Assembly: GCA_023441145.1 (NCBI GenBank) | Contig: JAEZQN010000054.1 | Span: forward strand, 1-10,042 | Length of the DNA: 10,042 nucleotides | Reading direction: 5' to 3' | From: Bacillota bacterium | GTDB lineage: Bacteria; Bacillota; Clostridia; Lachnospirales; Lachnospiraceae | Part shown: positions 1 through 7,283 of the stretch, one piece after another | Position numbering within the stretch: position 1 is the first letter of the stretch | Layout of the letters: every line of letters starts with the position of its first letter | Translations under genes and position numbers: made by a program | The notes under the pieces: model-generated | Databases searched by the model: none | What the model saw: the letters and a program-made list of their open reading frames with translations, nothing else | Told to the model about the DNA's origin: nothing

Positions 1-123
1 CAAACATCATAATAAAAGGAAACGAATGCAGTTAATAGCATGAGATTTGGACCAATAATGATAGTTAGTTAGCCTGTAATTGCACAGGTTTATTAAGTGA
101 ACCGTTTTTTAGAGAAAAGTCTA

Positions 124-165
124 GAAATGCCATAGTAACATCAAGCGATGTCGCTATGGCATTTC
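124..165 (-). terminator. Hairpin terminator after the DUF5688 gene
   Basis: A perfect 12-bp inverted repeat (124-135 with 154-165) encloses a second 5-bp stem (138-142 with 147-151) with the four-base loop AAGC. It lies about 30 bp beyond the DUF5688 stop codon. On the minus strand the stem is followed by a T-containing stretch (TAGACTTTTCTCT), so the U-tract is imperfect. A smaller hairpin (172-176 with 183-187) sits between it and the gene. The hairpin could also act on a plus-strand transcript coming from the left edge. Confidence 0.6.
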
Positions 166-194
166 GTCAGAGCTGTTTTTTTACAGCCCCTTAT

Positions 195-1256
195 CTATAC
201 TTCAATCATATTGGTCTTTCTCCGATAAATGTATACACGATTGGATAGTACTTCCTCCACTGGTACCTGAGTGCAATTGACCTCACCAACCATATCCTTT
301 AACTCTTCTCTACTGAGGGAATCCTCATATGGTACTAAGATAACTTCATGGATACTGGATGGCAAAATATAGAAATCCGTCTCTAACATATCTGCAAAGT
401 TACGTATAGCATCTCTATAAATCATGGCTGTCGCACCATTAATTCCTACAGAGTTCGTTAAAATATACATCTTTGGAGCCTTCTGCTTTTGCATCATATC
501 ACTAAGCATAGCCTCCAGCATCTCCTCTGTATAATCCTCTGGACAATCCTCTGTATAATCCACGATATCGTCCTCTGCCTGTTCACTCTCCTCTTGTAAC
601 TCCTTTAATAATTCAAGGTTATTATCTAGGCCCCTTACAAGCTCATCAACCTCTTCACTCTCACCAGTGACCCATTCTTTATGGAATAACTCTGCCAAAA
701 CCTCTTCCATGGTACTAATCTTGATAGGAAAGAGACGTTCTGTATTCTGTGAAGCCAGCCTCATTAACTCCTTTACAGTTAAGTTCCATAACTCCTTATG
801 CTCATTGGTCAGGCGTATGGTTCCGATTCCAAGCTCATCCTGCTTTACTAGGCAGTGAAAGGTGATTGCAAGATCTAAAAACCGTACATGAGGAACACTC
901 TCTAACAACGCTTTATTCTGATTGTAGTTTACCACACGATAAATAATGTTATCCTTAAACTGCTCAAAGGTAAAAGTAAGATCTCCATATTCTTTAGCTT
1001 GTTCTCTCATACTATACTCATAGGTACTAATAATATCATCAGCAATGGTCTCTAAGGTCTCCCCTTCTTGGTACCTTAGATAATATTGATTCAGGTAAAT
1101 ATTGGGTGAGATGGTATCGCCAGATTTAAAAAAGACTATACCATCTAGCTCCACAGAATTATTCTTCATAACCCGATTAACCTTGACCTCATAACCATCA
1201 TCAATCTTAATACTAATACAATCCCTTACATCATCTACAAACTGCTGATACTCCAT
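195..1256 (-). CDS. DUF5688 family protein (unknown function)
   Basis: A 353-residue protein with no signal peptide or membrane segment, probably cytoplasmic. It resembles the DUF5688 family, known mainly from Lachnospiraceae and of unknown function. Family-like features are the N-terminal EYQQFVDDVRD segment, a central VRFLDLAITFHCLV stretch (residues 123-137) and a conserved C-terminal block (residues 263-310) containing YILTNSVGINGA and ILPSSIHEVILVP. Between the central and C-terminal blocks, about residues 199-250 are strongly acidic and partly repeated (DYTEDCPE then DYTEE). The ATG start is preceded by GGAG at about 9 bp. The gene stands alone: a terminator-bearing 331-bp gap separates it from the gene upstream, and a hairpin follows it. 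The family call rests on remembered motif patterns; the function is unknown. Confidence 0.75.
   Translation of the reverse strand: MEYQQFVDDVRDCISIKIDDGYEVKVNRVMKNNSVELDGIVFFKSGDTISPNIYLNQYYLRYQEGETLETIADDIISTYEYSMREQAKEYGDLTFTFEQFKDNIIYRVVNYNQNKALLESVPHVRFLDLAITFHCLVKQDELGIGTIRLTNEHKELWNLTVKELMRLASQNTERLFPIKISTMEEVLAELFHKEWVTGESEEVDELVRGLDNNLELLKELQEESEQAEDDIVDYTEDCPEDYTEEMLEAMLSDMMQKQKAPKMYILTNSVGINGATAMIYRDAIRNFADMLETDFYILPSSIHEVILVPYEDSLSREELKDMVGEVNCTQVPVEEVLSNRVYIYRRKTNMIEV
523..561. repeat. Short direct repeat inside the DUF5688 gene
   Basis: A 15-base sequence occurs at 523-537 and again at 547-561, offset by 24 bp (eight codons), so the reading frame is kept. It encodes the repeated DYTE residues of the acidic segment (residues 233-236 and 241-244). 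It looks like a small in-frame internal duplication. Confidence 0.7.
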
Positions 1257-1587
1257 ACACTTCTACTCCAATCCCTTTATAATTTATAGAATAAGAACTT
1301 GATTCACTAAAGTCAGAGTATACTCCTTCTACTAAGTTAAACTTTCCTTCCTACCTCCTTAAGCAAAAATCTCTACCTTCTAAAATAAAATGGGATAACA
1401 CAAGAGCGTTCACATTCCTATGAACAAACATAGATTCAAAGATCTACCTATAAAAGAAGTGCTATAAAAGATAAATTACAGACTTGCCATAAAAAAGAAG
1501 GGAATTCATAACTATACTGAATTAATTGTTCTTAACTAATTCAATCATAGCAGAATTCCCAAATATTTACTATTCTGTTTTATTACA
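1257..1587. other. 331-bp intergenic region
   Basis: This gap lies between the DUF5688 start and the YhhN-like stop. The right-hand third holds the hairpin terminator described separately. The rest is A/T-rich and must contain the DUF5688 promoter. On the minus strand, TATAAA-like sequences close to the gene (about 1278-1292) are candidates, but I find no -35 hexamer at proper spacing and cannot fix a promoter. Two SD-like stretches (AAGGAGG near 1355, AAGGAG near 1327) have no convincing ORF behind them. No RNA gene was recognised. Confidence 0.5.
1491..1560 (-). terminator. Long hairpin terminator after the YhhN-like gene
   Basis: An interrupted inverted repeat of about 60 bp. The outer arms GGGAATTC (1500-1507) and GAATTCCC (1553-1560) are perfectly complementary, and GAATTA/TAATTC arms and partial ATAG/CTAT pairing lie inside. 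On the minus strand the hairpin is followed directly by TTCTTTTTT (complement of 1491-1499), a good U-tract. It begins 27 bp after the YhhN-like stop codon and should end the GGDEF-EAL/YhhN transcript. Confidence 0.8.
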
Positions 1588-2265
1588 TTATCTGTAGTCT
1601 TTATGACAGACACGGGGCCTTACACTTAGAGCAAACAACACCTGACTTGGCAAATAAAATAACCACATAAGAACTGACACTACATGGTTAATAAAGAAAC
1701 TTAGTGTTTCTGGAATCTCTATATAGGAGGCGACATTAAACAACCCTACATTGATATCACAGCATAAAAATAAGGTTAATCCTATGGTATATATAACATT
1801 CTCCCGGTGGATTAAACTATAACCTGCATTGGTAACCATACATAAGAAATAGAATACTGCTACAATTAAAACATAATCCAAAGCCATCCCCATAAGAGAT
1901 AAGCATACTAAAAGGATAAACCCTGGGATTGCAACTTGATAAATTCTTTGCTTCCTACCCCTTCTCAAGCGATAACGATGTAATAACTGAGCCACTAAAA
2001 AGGTCGTCATACCCAATGCATAATTCCCAATTAGCAATAAAAATGTGTCTGAAATTAACGTAAATAACAAAATAAGTTGAACTAAGCTTTGGTCCTGTTT
2101 TTCCATATTTTCATCACAAGATAACAGAACATAAAAAAAGCATAGAAGTATACTAGTGTACTTCACATAAATAGATATGTTTGTCCCTCTAGGAACAAAC
2201 ATATCTATCCAAAGAAATACACCATATAGTATTACTTCAATGCTTATGAAAATCCATCTTTTCAT
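1588..2265 (-). CDS. YhhN-like (lysoplasmalogenase family) membrane protein
   Basis: A 225-residue, very hydrophobic protein with about six to eight membrane segments. The pattern fits the YhhN/TMEM86 family, whose characterised animal members hydrolyse the vinyl-ether bond of lysoplasmalogens. Visible family-like elements are SDTFLLLIGNYALGMTTF followed by AQLLHRY (residues 72-98; family form roughly GD..L....F..G...F...H..Y), a second buried aspartate in CCDINVGLF (residues 168-176) and a terminal helix with YLPSQ (residues 204-208). The length matches the family. The ATG is preceded by GAGGG at about 9 bp. The gene starts 26 bp after the GGDEF-EAL stop, with no terminator between, so the two are probably co-transcribed. 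Clostridia make plasmalogens, so a lipid role is plausible. The sequence is divergent, so an unassigned multi-pass protein remains possible. Confidence 0.6.
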   Translation of the reverse strand: MKRWIFISIEVILYGVFLWIDMFVPRGTNISIYVKYTSILLCFFYVLLSCDENMEKQDQSLVQLILLFTLISDTFLLLIGNYALGMTTFLVAQLLHRYRLRRGRKQRIYQVAIPGFILLVCLSLMGMALDYVLIVAVFYFLCMVTNAGYSLIHRENVIYTIGLTLFLCCDINVGLFNVASYIEIPETLSFFINHVVSVLMWLFYLPSQVLFALSVRPRVCHKDYR

Positions 2266-2291
2266 AGGAAATACCCTCTGTTCTCACATTC

Positions 2292-3902
2292 CTACTCTAC
2301 CCAAGCATCTAAATAGGAGATGATCTCAGTCTGATCAATTGGCTGTCCAAACAAAAATCCCTGAGCTAAATAATGAATCTCGCTATCAATGACGTCTAAC
2401 TGCCCAGAACTCTCTATTCCGCCATAGATCACTTTACTTCCTAATCCCTCAATAAGACGGCTTAGGTTATTCACAAAATCTTGAAGACAAGAATCTTGCT
2501 CGATATCTCGTAACAATACAGCATCAAGCTTAATACAATCAAATCTATAATCCTTAATTCGCATTAAGGCACCCTTATTCATGCCAAAATTATCAAGACA
2601 CAGTTTGATACCTAGCTTACGTAGTTCCTCAAGCTGATTAAGTAGTAGAACTTCCTTTTGACCAAAGACTGTCTCAGAAATATCGAGTACCACTTGATTA
2701 GCACTCACTCCAGTTTCGGCTAAAGTCATCTGGATACTAGCTATCATATCTGGATCTAATAACTGTCGCTCAGAAAAGTTAATCATAATGCATATATCCT
2801 TATAACCAATATCCTCCCAGCTCTTTAATGCTAGGCAGGCTTGTCTAAGAAGTTGCACTCCTAAAGGCACTATAACTCCAGTCTCCTTAGCAGCTTCAAT
2901 AAAATCCTGAGGCAGTAAGATTCCATTTACAGGATGATTCCACCGAAGCAATGCTTCAAAGCACTTCACCTTACGATTTTTAAGGTCAAGTATAGGCTGA
3001 AACGATGAATAAAACTCATTGTTTTCAAAAGCAGTTCGAATCTCTGCTTCTCTCTTAATCTTATCTGTTAAAATATTCTGTATCTCTTCTCCAAAATAAC
3101 AGAATTGGTTCTTACCTAAGCTTCTAGCATAATTCATTGTTGCACTGGCATTTTTCAAAATAGATTGAGTATTCTTACCATCCTTACCTAACATACAAAT
3201 GCCCATGTTTACAGATACAAAGCACTCTTTACTAGCAAGGGAAAAAGGATACGTAAATACCTTCTGTATCATTTTAACCTTTTCATCATAGTCTGCGATA
3301 TCTTCCATATTCTGTGTCAGAATAACAAATTCATCTCCAGAATAACGAGCGAAATAATCATTTACATCCAGTGCCTGCTTAATGCGATGAGTAACATCTA
3401 TTAGCAGCTCATCACCATAAACCACACCAAGAGTATCATTGACTTCCTTAAGATTATCTATATCCAGGTACATCAGCTGAACCTGCTCCTTAGGACGTAA
3501 AGTACGGAAAATATTATCCAACTTTTCCACTAAGGCCTCTCGATTAGGCAACTCAGTCAGTAAATCAATAAAGGCTAACTTCTTATATCGCTCTTCATCC
3601 GCCTTTAATTCTTCATAGCGTTTCATTAACTCTTTTTGCTGAATAGCTAAATCTCCATAACTCTTTTCAAAATCCTCATAGCTTTCTTCAAGCTTCTTCT
3701 TCTCATCTTTTGTTAATCTAGCAATCTTTTTACTCTTTACTAACTGAATAAGTAGTACAAGAGTCACAATGAAAAGAAGGGCCGCAAGAGTACTGCTTCC
3801 AATCAGCCCTAACTGGGCATTAAGGAACACCGTATAGGAGTTAATCGCACTATATACTATACTTGTCACGGTAGATAATACTCCAAAAATAGAGAACTCC
3901 AT
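2292..3902 (-). CDS. Membrane-anchored GGDEF-EAL protein with degenerate EAL domain
   Basis: A 536-residue c-di-GMP signalling protein. In order: a hydrophobic N-terminus with one clear membrane helix (about 34-55) and perhaps another before it; a charged coiled coil (about 62-108); a GGDEF domain (about 109-270); an EAL domain (about 283-533). The GGDEF domain keeps DLLTELPNR (113-121), the metal-binding LDID (146-149), ND (155-156) and signature SGDEF (188-192). The usual RxxD inhibitory site reads DVND (179-182). The EAL domain keeps EALLRW (316-321), N375, E410, D437, K458 and Q514. However, LEITE reads LDISE (406-410), DDFG reads DNFG (437-440), loop 6 is atypical (GMNKGAL), and AEGVE reads YGGIE (493-497), replacing the catalytic-base glutamate with G494. 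Diguanylate cyclase activity is therefore possible and phosphodiesterase activity unlikely. The ATG follows AAGGAGG at 10 bp. It is the first gene of a two-gene unit. Confidence 0.93.
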   Translation of the reverse strand: MEFSIFGVLSTVTSIVYSAINSYTVFLNAQLGLIGSSTLAALLFIVTLVLLIQLVKSKKIARLTKDEKKKLEESYEDFEKSYGDLAIQQKELMKRYEELKADEERYKKLAFIDLLTELPNREALVEKLDNIFRTLRPKEQVQLMYLDIDNLKEVNDTLGVVYGDELLIDVTHRIKQALDVNDYFARYSGDEFVILTQNMEDIADYDEKVKMIQKVFTYPFSLASKECFVSVNMGICMLGKDGKNTQSILKNASATMNYARSLGKNQFCYFGEEIQNILTDKIKREAEIRTAFENNEFYSSFQPILDLKNRKVKCFEALLRWNHPVNGILLPQDFIEAAKETGVIVPLGVQLLRQACLALKSWEDIGYKDICIMINFSERQLLDPDMIASIQMTLAETGVSANQVVLDISETVFGQKEVLLLNQLEELRKLGIKLCLDNFGMNKGALMRIKDYRFDCIKLDAVLLRDIEQDSCLQDFVNNLSRLIEGLGSKVIYGGIESSGQLDVIDSEIHYLAQGFLFGQPIDQTEIISYLDAWVE

Positions 3903-3953
3903 AAGTCTTACGCCTCCTTATAACAATCACTTAATAAAAAACAGCTATTCATC

Positions 3954-3962
3954 ATTATAGCA
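3954..3962 (-). promoter_or_regulatory. Extended -10 promoter of the GGDEF-EAL gene
   Basis: On the minus strand this reads TGCTATAAT, a perfect extended -10 element for the housekeeping sigma factor. It lies about 50 bp before the ATG at 3902. The region upstream is very A/T-rich, and the -35 match is weak (TATACT at 17 bp spacing), as is usual for extended -10 promoters. It would give a leader of roughly 45 nt, too short for a riboswitch. Confidence 0.7.
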
Positions 3963-4029
3963 TAAATATTTTTATAAGTATATGTTTTCAATGTTTGTTT
4001 ACAAGAATTTAATACTTGAGATTATTTAT

Positions 4030-4518
4030 TTACAAATCCTTAAAATTATTTATCTTAGACAAATAACTGTTTCCATAGCGATAATCATGACTCACCTCTT
4101 CACCAAACCAGTGGGGAGCTATAAAGTGATGGATTGCCTCTTCATCTAAAAACTCTACCTCAACGATTACTAATCCTTCTAGTTGATTATGAAAGACATC
4201 CAGCTCTGCTGTATGACCGTGAGAGAGGGGAATCAAATACCTGGTCTTAGTTATAATTTGACCATCCGTCTTTTCTCGTAAGTGTTCATAGCTTTCTTTT
4301 GTTAAAGGTAGCTCCACTTCATGGCATACCTTAGCCAGCTTCTCTAAGCTTTTACTAACCCCTTGTTTCGATTTATAGGTAAGAATATAATCGTCATTAC
4401 TTTTTCGAATTCTCACAATGGGACCTGAACAAAGATATCCCTGCTCAATTTCCTTTTTCTCAAATCGGTCAAGTTCATCTGGTAACTGCTTCACTAAAAA
4501 CTTCTTTTCTATTTCCAC
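4030..4518 (-). CDS. CYTH domain protein (triphosphatase / class IV adenylate cyclase superfamily)
   Basis: A 162-residue cytoplasmic CYTH (triphosphate tunnel) protein. The signature ExExK is at residues 2-6 (EIEKK). The other tunnel residues are in place: VRIR (35-38), YKSK (48-51), HEVEL (66-70), KTRY (91-94), AELDVF (104-109) and IVEVEF (118-123), with a C-terminal DYRYGNSYL. Most studied bacterial single-domain members hydrolyse inorganic tripolyphosphate or other triphosphates; cyclase activity is less common and cannot be decided here. I chose the GTG at 4518 because it puts the ExExK motif at the very N-terminus, as is usual, and has GAAGGGAG 7 bp upstream. An ATG at 4536 would add six residues but has only a poorly spaced GTGAGG. 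The gene lies just after the pilus operon terminator; I see no clear promoter of its own, so it may depend on read-through. Confidence 0.85.
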   Translation of the reverse strand: MEIEKKFLVKQLPDELDRFEKKEIEQGYLCSGPIVRIRKSNDDYILTYKSKQGVSKSLEKLAKVCHEVELPLTKESYEHLREKTDGQIITKTRYLIPLSHGHTAELDVFHNQLEGLVIVEVEFLDEEAIHHFIAPHWFGEEVSHDYRYGNSYLSKINNFKDL

Positions 4519-4525
4519 AAAGAAT

Positions 4526-4533
4526 CTCCCTTC
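4526..4533 (-). promoter_or_regulatory. Ribosome binding site deciding the CYTH start
   Basis: On the minus strand this reads GAAGGGAG and stands 7 bp before the GTG at 4518. It lies inside the longer reading frame that would begin at the ATG at 4536, so it is evidence for the shorter protein. Confidence 0.55.
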
Positions 4534-4576
4534 CATTTATCCTCACTTTGCCTTCTTACATACCTTTGCATCACGC

Positions 4577-4626
4577 AAAAAAAGGTTGCAGCTAATTGTA
4601 ACATATCAATCATTAGCTGTAACCTT
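4577..4626 (-). terminator. Terminator of the pilus operon
   Basis: A 15-bp inverted repeat (4582-4596 with 4612-4626) with one mismatch and a 15-base loop. On the minus strand it is followed by a run of seven T (complement of 4577-4583). It begins 28 bp after the last pseudopilin stop codon and precedes the CYTH gene, so it should close the type IV pilus operon. Confidence 0.88.
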
Positions 4627-4653
4627 CTATTTCTAAATTACTATTATAAATGA

Positions 4654-5241
4654 TTATTTATAATCGGTTGGATTTATAACTGGCTTATTACGTAACATAA
4701 TCTTTTTTGGTTCTTGATTGTACTGAATATTCTCAAGCTCCAACACCATAACAAGCTCTACATACTTCTCATTTATATGAGCGATATCCATATTAAAGTC
4801 TTTTACATATTCACAAAATAAGTAATTATCCCAGGAACCTAATGTATCAATGGAAGCTGCTATAGCCATAATCTCGGTCTCGGTTCCGTGAAAGGAAGCA
4901 ACAATCTCCTCCTTATGGTAGTATACCTTTTTATCTGCTTCTCTATAAAAAAGAATCTGTACATATTTATCCTCTGCAGTCTCTCCATCATGATAAATAC
5001 CCACTGCCCTAGTATAGTGTGCACAAGCTTCATATACAGCGATACCATGATTAGCACTCATAACCCAATCTGTGACTTGATTAAGCCCTGTCTGCGCTTC
5101 CTTTTGTAGATTAGTTTCCACATTTGCTCTAGAGGAGGTTTTCATTCCAGTGCTCATAAATCCACTTACTAATACAATAACCAATCCCATTATGGCCACT
5201 GTTACTAACACTTCAAGTAAAGTAAATCCCTTGTTTTTCAT
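4654..5241 (-). CDS. PilW/GspJ-like minor pseudopilin
   Basis: A 195-residue protein with a class III (type IV prepilin) signal: a short basic leader MKNKG, then F6 as mature residue +1, the conserved Glu at +5 (E10), and a hydrophobic helix to about residue 27. PilD-type peptidase should cleave after G5. The mature N-terminus FTLLEVLVTVAIMGLV is typical of minor pseudopilins, and the following KEAQTGLNQVTDWVM helix (43-57) resembles PilW/GspJ proteins, where a variable beta-rich head follows. It is the last gene of the operon, 11 bp after the GspH-like gene, with AAAGGAGG 6 bp before the ATG, and is followed by a terminator. The pilin class is certain. The J-type assignment is an inference from length and from being the last of four minor pilin genes. 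Confidence 0.85.
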   Translation of the reverse strand: MKNKGFTLLEVLVTVAIMGLVIVLVSGFMSTGMKTSSRANVETNLQKEAQTGLNQVTDWVMSANHGIAVYEACAHYTRAVGIYHDGETAEDKYVQILFYREADKKVYYHKEEIVASFHGTETEIMAIAASIDTLGSWDNYLFCEYVKDFNMDIAHINEKYVELVMVLELENIQYNQEPKKIMLRNKPVINPTDYK

Positions 5242-5252
5242 AGCATCCTCCT

Positions 5253-5789
5253 TTACTCAACAAAATGCTTTCCTGTTGCTTGCACGCAGTTTATAATGCT
5301 ATTTCTTGCTCCATTGGTAACAGTAATACAAACAGGATATTTTCCTGTAGAATAAGGTGGTATCCCAGTAACTATATTTTTAAAGGCACCTGTTCCTCGA
5401 TCAAAGGCAATGAATACTGGATTACTTGCAACATCAATAACTGTTCTAGAATCCAAGGTGACGCTAATCTGAATCTTAGCACTTCCCACTTTCCTATCAT
5501 TTTCAGGAGCATACGTATAAGTTGCTAAATCTGCCTCTGTAACACTTCCTACATAATAACCACTATAATCAGGGTCTGTGCTTTTGTACAATACCATATA
5601 CTGCTGCTCTGCCTTGGTCATACACTCATTTTTTGTCTTTTCTAAGGAAGAGTCTAAGGTCTGTGCGCAGCCTTGAATATCTGCAGAATTCAAAATACTA
5701 AATGAAAGCGCTATGCCACCGAGTAAAATTCCAATAATTGCTATTACAATAATCAATTCAATTAGTGTAACTCCCTTATTTTTCTCCAT
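5253..5789 (-). CDS. GspH/FimT-like pseudopilin
   Basis: A 178-residue prepilin. The leader MEKNKG is followed by V7 (+1), Glu at +5 (E11) and the helix LIIVIAIIGILLGGIALSF. The size and head fit the GspH/FimT group: an early amphipathic helix (ADIQGCAQTLDSSLEKTKNE, residues 36-55), then a beta-rich domain ending in VFIAFDRGTGAFKN (residues 126-139), similar to the FxxxG region of that group. GspH-type subunits belong to the tip or priming complex that starts pilus assembly. GGAG is 9 bp before the ATG, and the gene follows the PilX-like gene by 18 bp. Two cysteines (C41 and C167) could form a disulfide in the exported head, but this is an inference. Confidence 0.85.
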   Translation of the reverse strand: MEKNKGVTLIELIIVIAIIGILLGGIALSFSILNSADIQGCAQTLDSSLEKTKNECMTKAEQQYMVLYKSTDPDYSGYYVGSVTEADLATYTYAPENDRKVGSAKIQISVTLDSRTVIDVASNPVFIAFDRGTGAFKNIVTGIPPYSTGKYPVCITVTNGARNSIINCVQATGKHFVE

Positions 5790-5807
5790 GGAATAGCACT
5801 CCTTTCT

Positions 5808-7283
5808 CTAGTTTTTACTCCAATTCTCCTCAGTAATTAAAGAACTAACATCAATTTGCTCCTCCTTATTATTGGTCAGATAAATTGGAAAACTGTTATA
5901 ATCCCGAAATATAGTCCGAACTTCTGAGTGACATATCAAGTCAAATACCTGCTTTGCATTGGCAGTAATCTTTGCACCATTTTTAATTTTAACAATCCCA
6001 TTGCTAATAATAATACCATTAAAATTAGCACTTACCTCCACATCCCCTGTTGCAATGATAATGTGTACATCTGGACTGATACTTGAATCAACCTTAAATG
6101 CAGTGGTACGATCAAACACATCCTCTGCAGTAGTCTTAGTATTGGTTACAAGCATAAATTTACCATATTCACTATAGCTCGTTTCCTCAAATAGGTATGA
6201 AGAATTTGGCCCCATGGACTTTCCAGAGATTAGCTCATAGATACCAGGACAATTAGCATCTCCACTCGTTTTTACCAATAGCCTATCAAATAAATTGTCA
6301 GGGTCCAACTCGGTATTGGAGTAACCTTTCACTGATGGAACCAATTTTAACTTATAAGCCTTATATAAAGTTTTCAAATCGTCTGCTTCCTTCTTATACT
6401 GCTTTGGTAGTTCAGCATCCACGGTATTATCATAGGTATAGAGATTAGCAGTTGAACCATTGGTATAAGCAACAATATTACCAGAGTAAGTCTTACGTCC
6501 AGAAGTTGAATTATTTACTATATTATTCGGTAGTCGTATATAGGATTCACTGTCTTCTAGTCTTTGTAATAGAGTTTCTAAATTATCACTACTGGATATG
6601 TAATCCTTAAAATACTCATTGGCTTTCAATTCACTTTGAAAATTAGGATAGTAATACACTAAAGTTGAGGTGTTGGTTCTGTCAAAGATGCGAATAAATG
6701 GTTCCACTGGATCAACATAGTAGGATAATTTTTTCCCACTATAGCCTAATACATAGTCGCTATCCACCTCAAGAATAGAACTGTCTGCCCTCATAGCATT
6801 TCTTAGAGCATCATACTCAGCAAGACTTAAAGGATTATGGCCAACATTACTTCCATCTGTGCGCACCCCAATACAGTCTCCTGGCAATAAGTAAGCCAAC
6901 TGATTTCCTTTGCTGGAGATAGCCTCACCAGTAAGTACCACTCCACTACTTTCTCTTATATTCTCTATGGTAGTCTCCACTGGTTCAATATAGGCCCGAC
7001 CAGCAATAAACACATTTTCTAGGTCTGACAAATCCAACAAAGACTTGTTGCGATTGACTATCATAGCACTACTAGTTTGTGGAGTATCTTCATACCCATA
7101 ACCATAATAGCTACCACTTAGTTTTATGGTACTATTAGGAGCATTGATGGTGACATCATCTGCTATATATAGATTTCCATTTATATCTAGCTTAGCTGCA
7201 ATCCCACTGGTGCTACTAGCTGCAGTAGTCACAATATTCTCGGCCCATATATTGCTCTGTACCAACAAATCTGTAGGGTTCAA
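5808..7283 (-). CDS. C-terminal part of PilX-like minor pilin (separated by frameshift)
   Basis: A 491-residue reading frame whose only start at its left limit is TTG at 7283, overlapping the stop of the preceding PilX-like frame by 4 bp. No Shine-Dalgarno lies at usable distance, and there is no export signal or membrane helix. Its first residues (DLLVQSNIWAENIVTT) continue smoothly the beta-rich end of the preceding frame. I therefore read it as the distal part of one roughly 770-residue pilin-tip protein. Near the C-terminus (about 406-445) there is beta-helix-like sequence with hydrophobic and glycine periodicity (IIIATGDVEVSANFNGIII), seen in large PilX-like proteins of Gram-positives. 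The function would be extracellular, in the pilus tip head. If it is translated alone it would stay in the cytoplasm. The 3' neighbour GspH starts 18 bp on. Confidence 0.75.
   Translation of the reverse strand: MNPTDLLVQSNIWAENIVTTAASSTSGIAAKLDINGNLYIADDVTINAPNSTIKLSGSYYGYGYEDTPQTSSAMIVNRNKSLLDLSDLENVFIAGRAYIEPVETTIENIRESSGVVLTGEAISSKGNQLAYLLPGDCIGVRTDGSNVGHNPLSLAEYDALRNAMRADSSILEVDSDYVLGYSGKKLSYYVDPVEPFIRIFDRTNTSTLVYYYPNFQSELKANEYFKDYISSSDNLETLLQRLEDSESYIRLPNNIVNNSTSGRKTYSGNIVAYTNGSTANLYTYDNTVDAELPKQYKKEADDLKTLYKAYKLKLVPSVKGYSNTELDPDNLFDRLLVKTSGDANCPGIYELISGKSMGPNSSYLFEETSYSEYGKFMLVTNTKTTAEDVFDRTTAFKVDSSISPDVHIIIATGDVEVSANFNGIIISNGIVKIKNGAKITANAKQVFDLICHSEVRTIFRDYNSFPIYLTNNKEEQIDVSSLITEENWSKN

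Noticed and set aside
73..88. Small 5-bp hairpin followed by TTTATT on the plus strand
   Set aside because: The stem is too short and the T-tract too weak for a convincing terminator, and no plus-strand gene is visible upstream in the window.
1351..1431. A 26-codon minus-strand ORF in the intergenic region ending at an AAGGAGG
   Set aside because: It has no ribosome binding site of its own, no recognisable sequence and no sign of an attenuator, so it is probably chance.
3903..3960. c-di-GMP riboswitch in the leader of the GGDEF-EAL gene
   Set aside because: The leader from the extended -10 promoter is only about 45 nt, too short for a GEMM aptamer, and no conserved aptamer core or terminator is visible.
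4418..4636. Plus-strand reading frames over the minus-strand genes (also at 667-858, 4888-5109, 5265-5528, 5959-6177, 8372-8614, 9758-9989)
   Set aside because: They lie opposite well-supported genes, have no family resemblance or proper ribosome sites, and are composition shadows.
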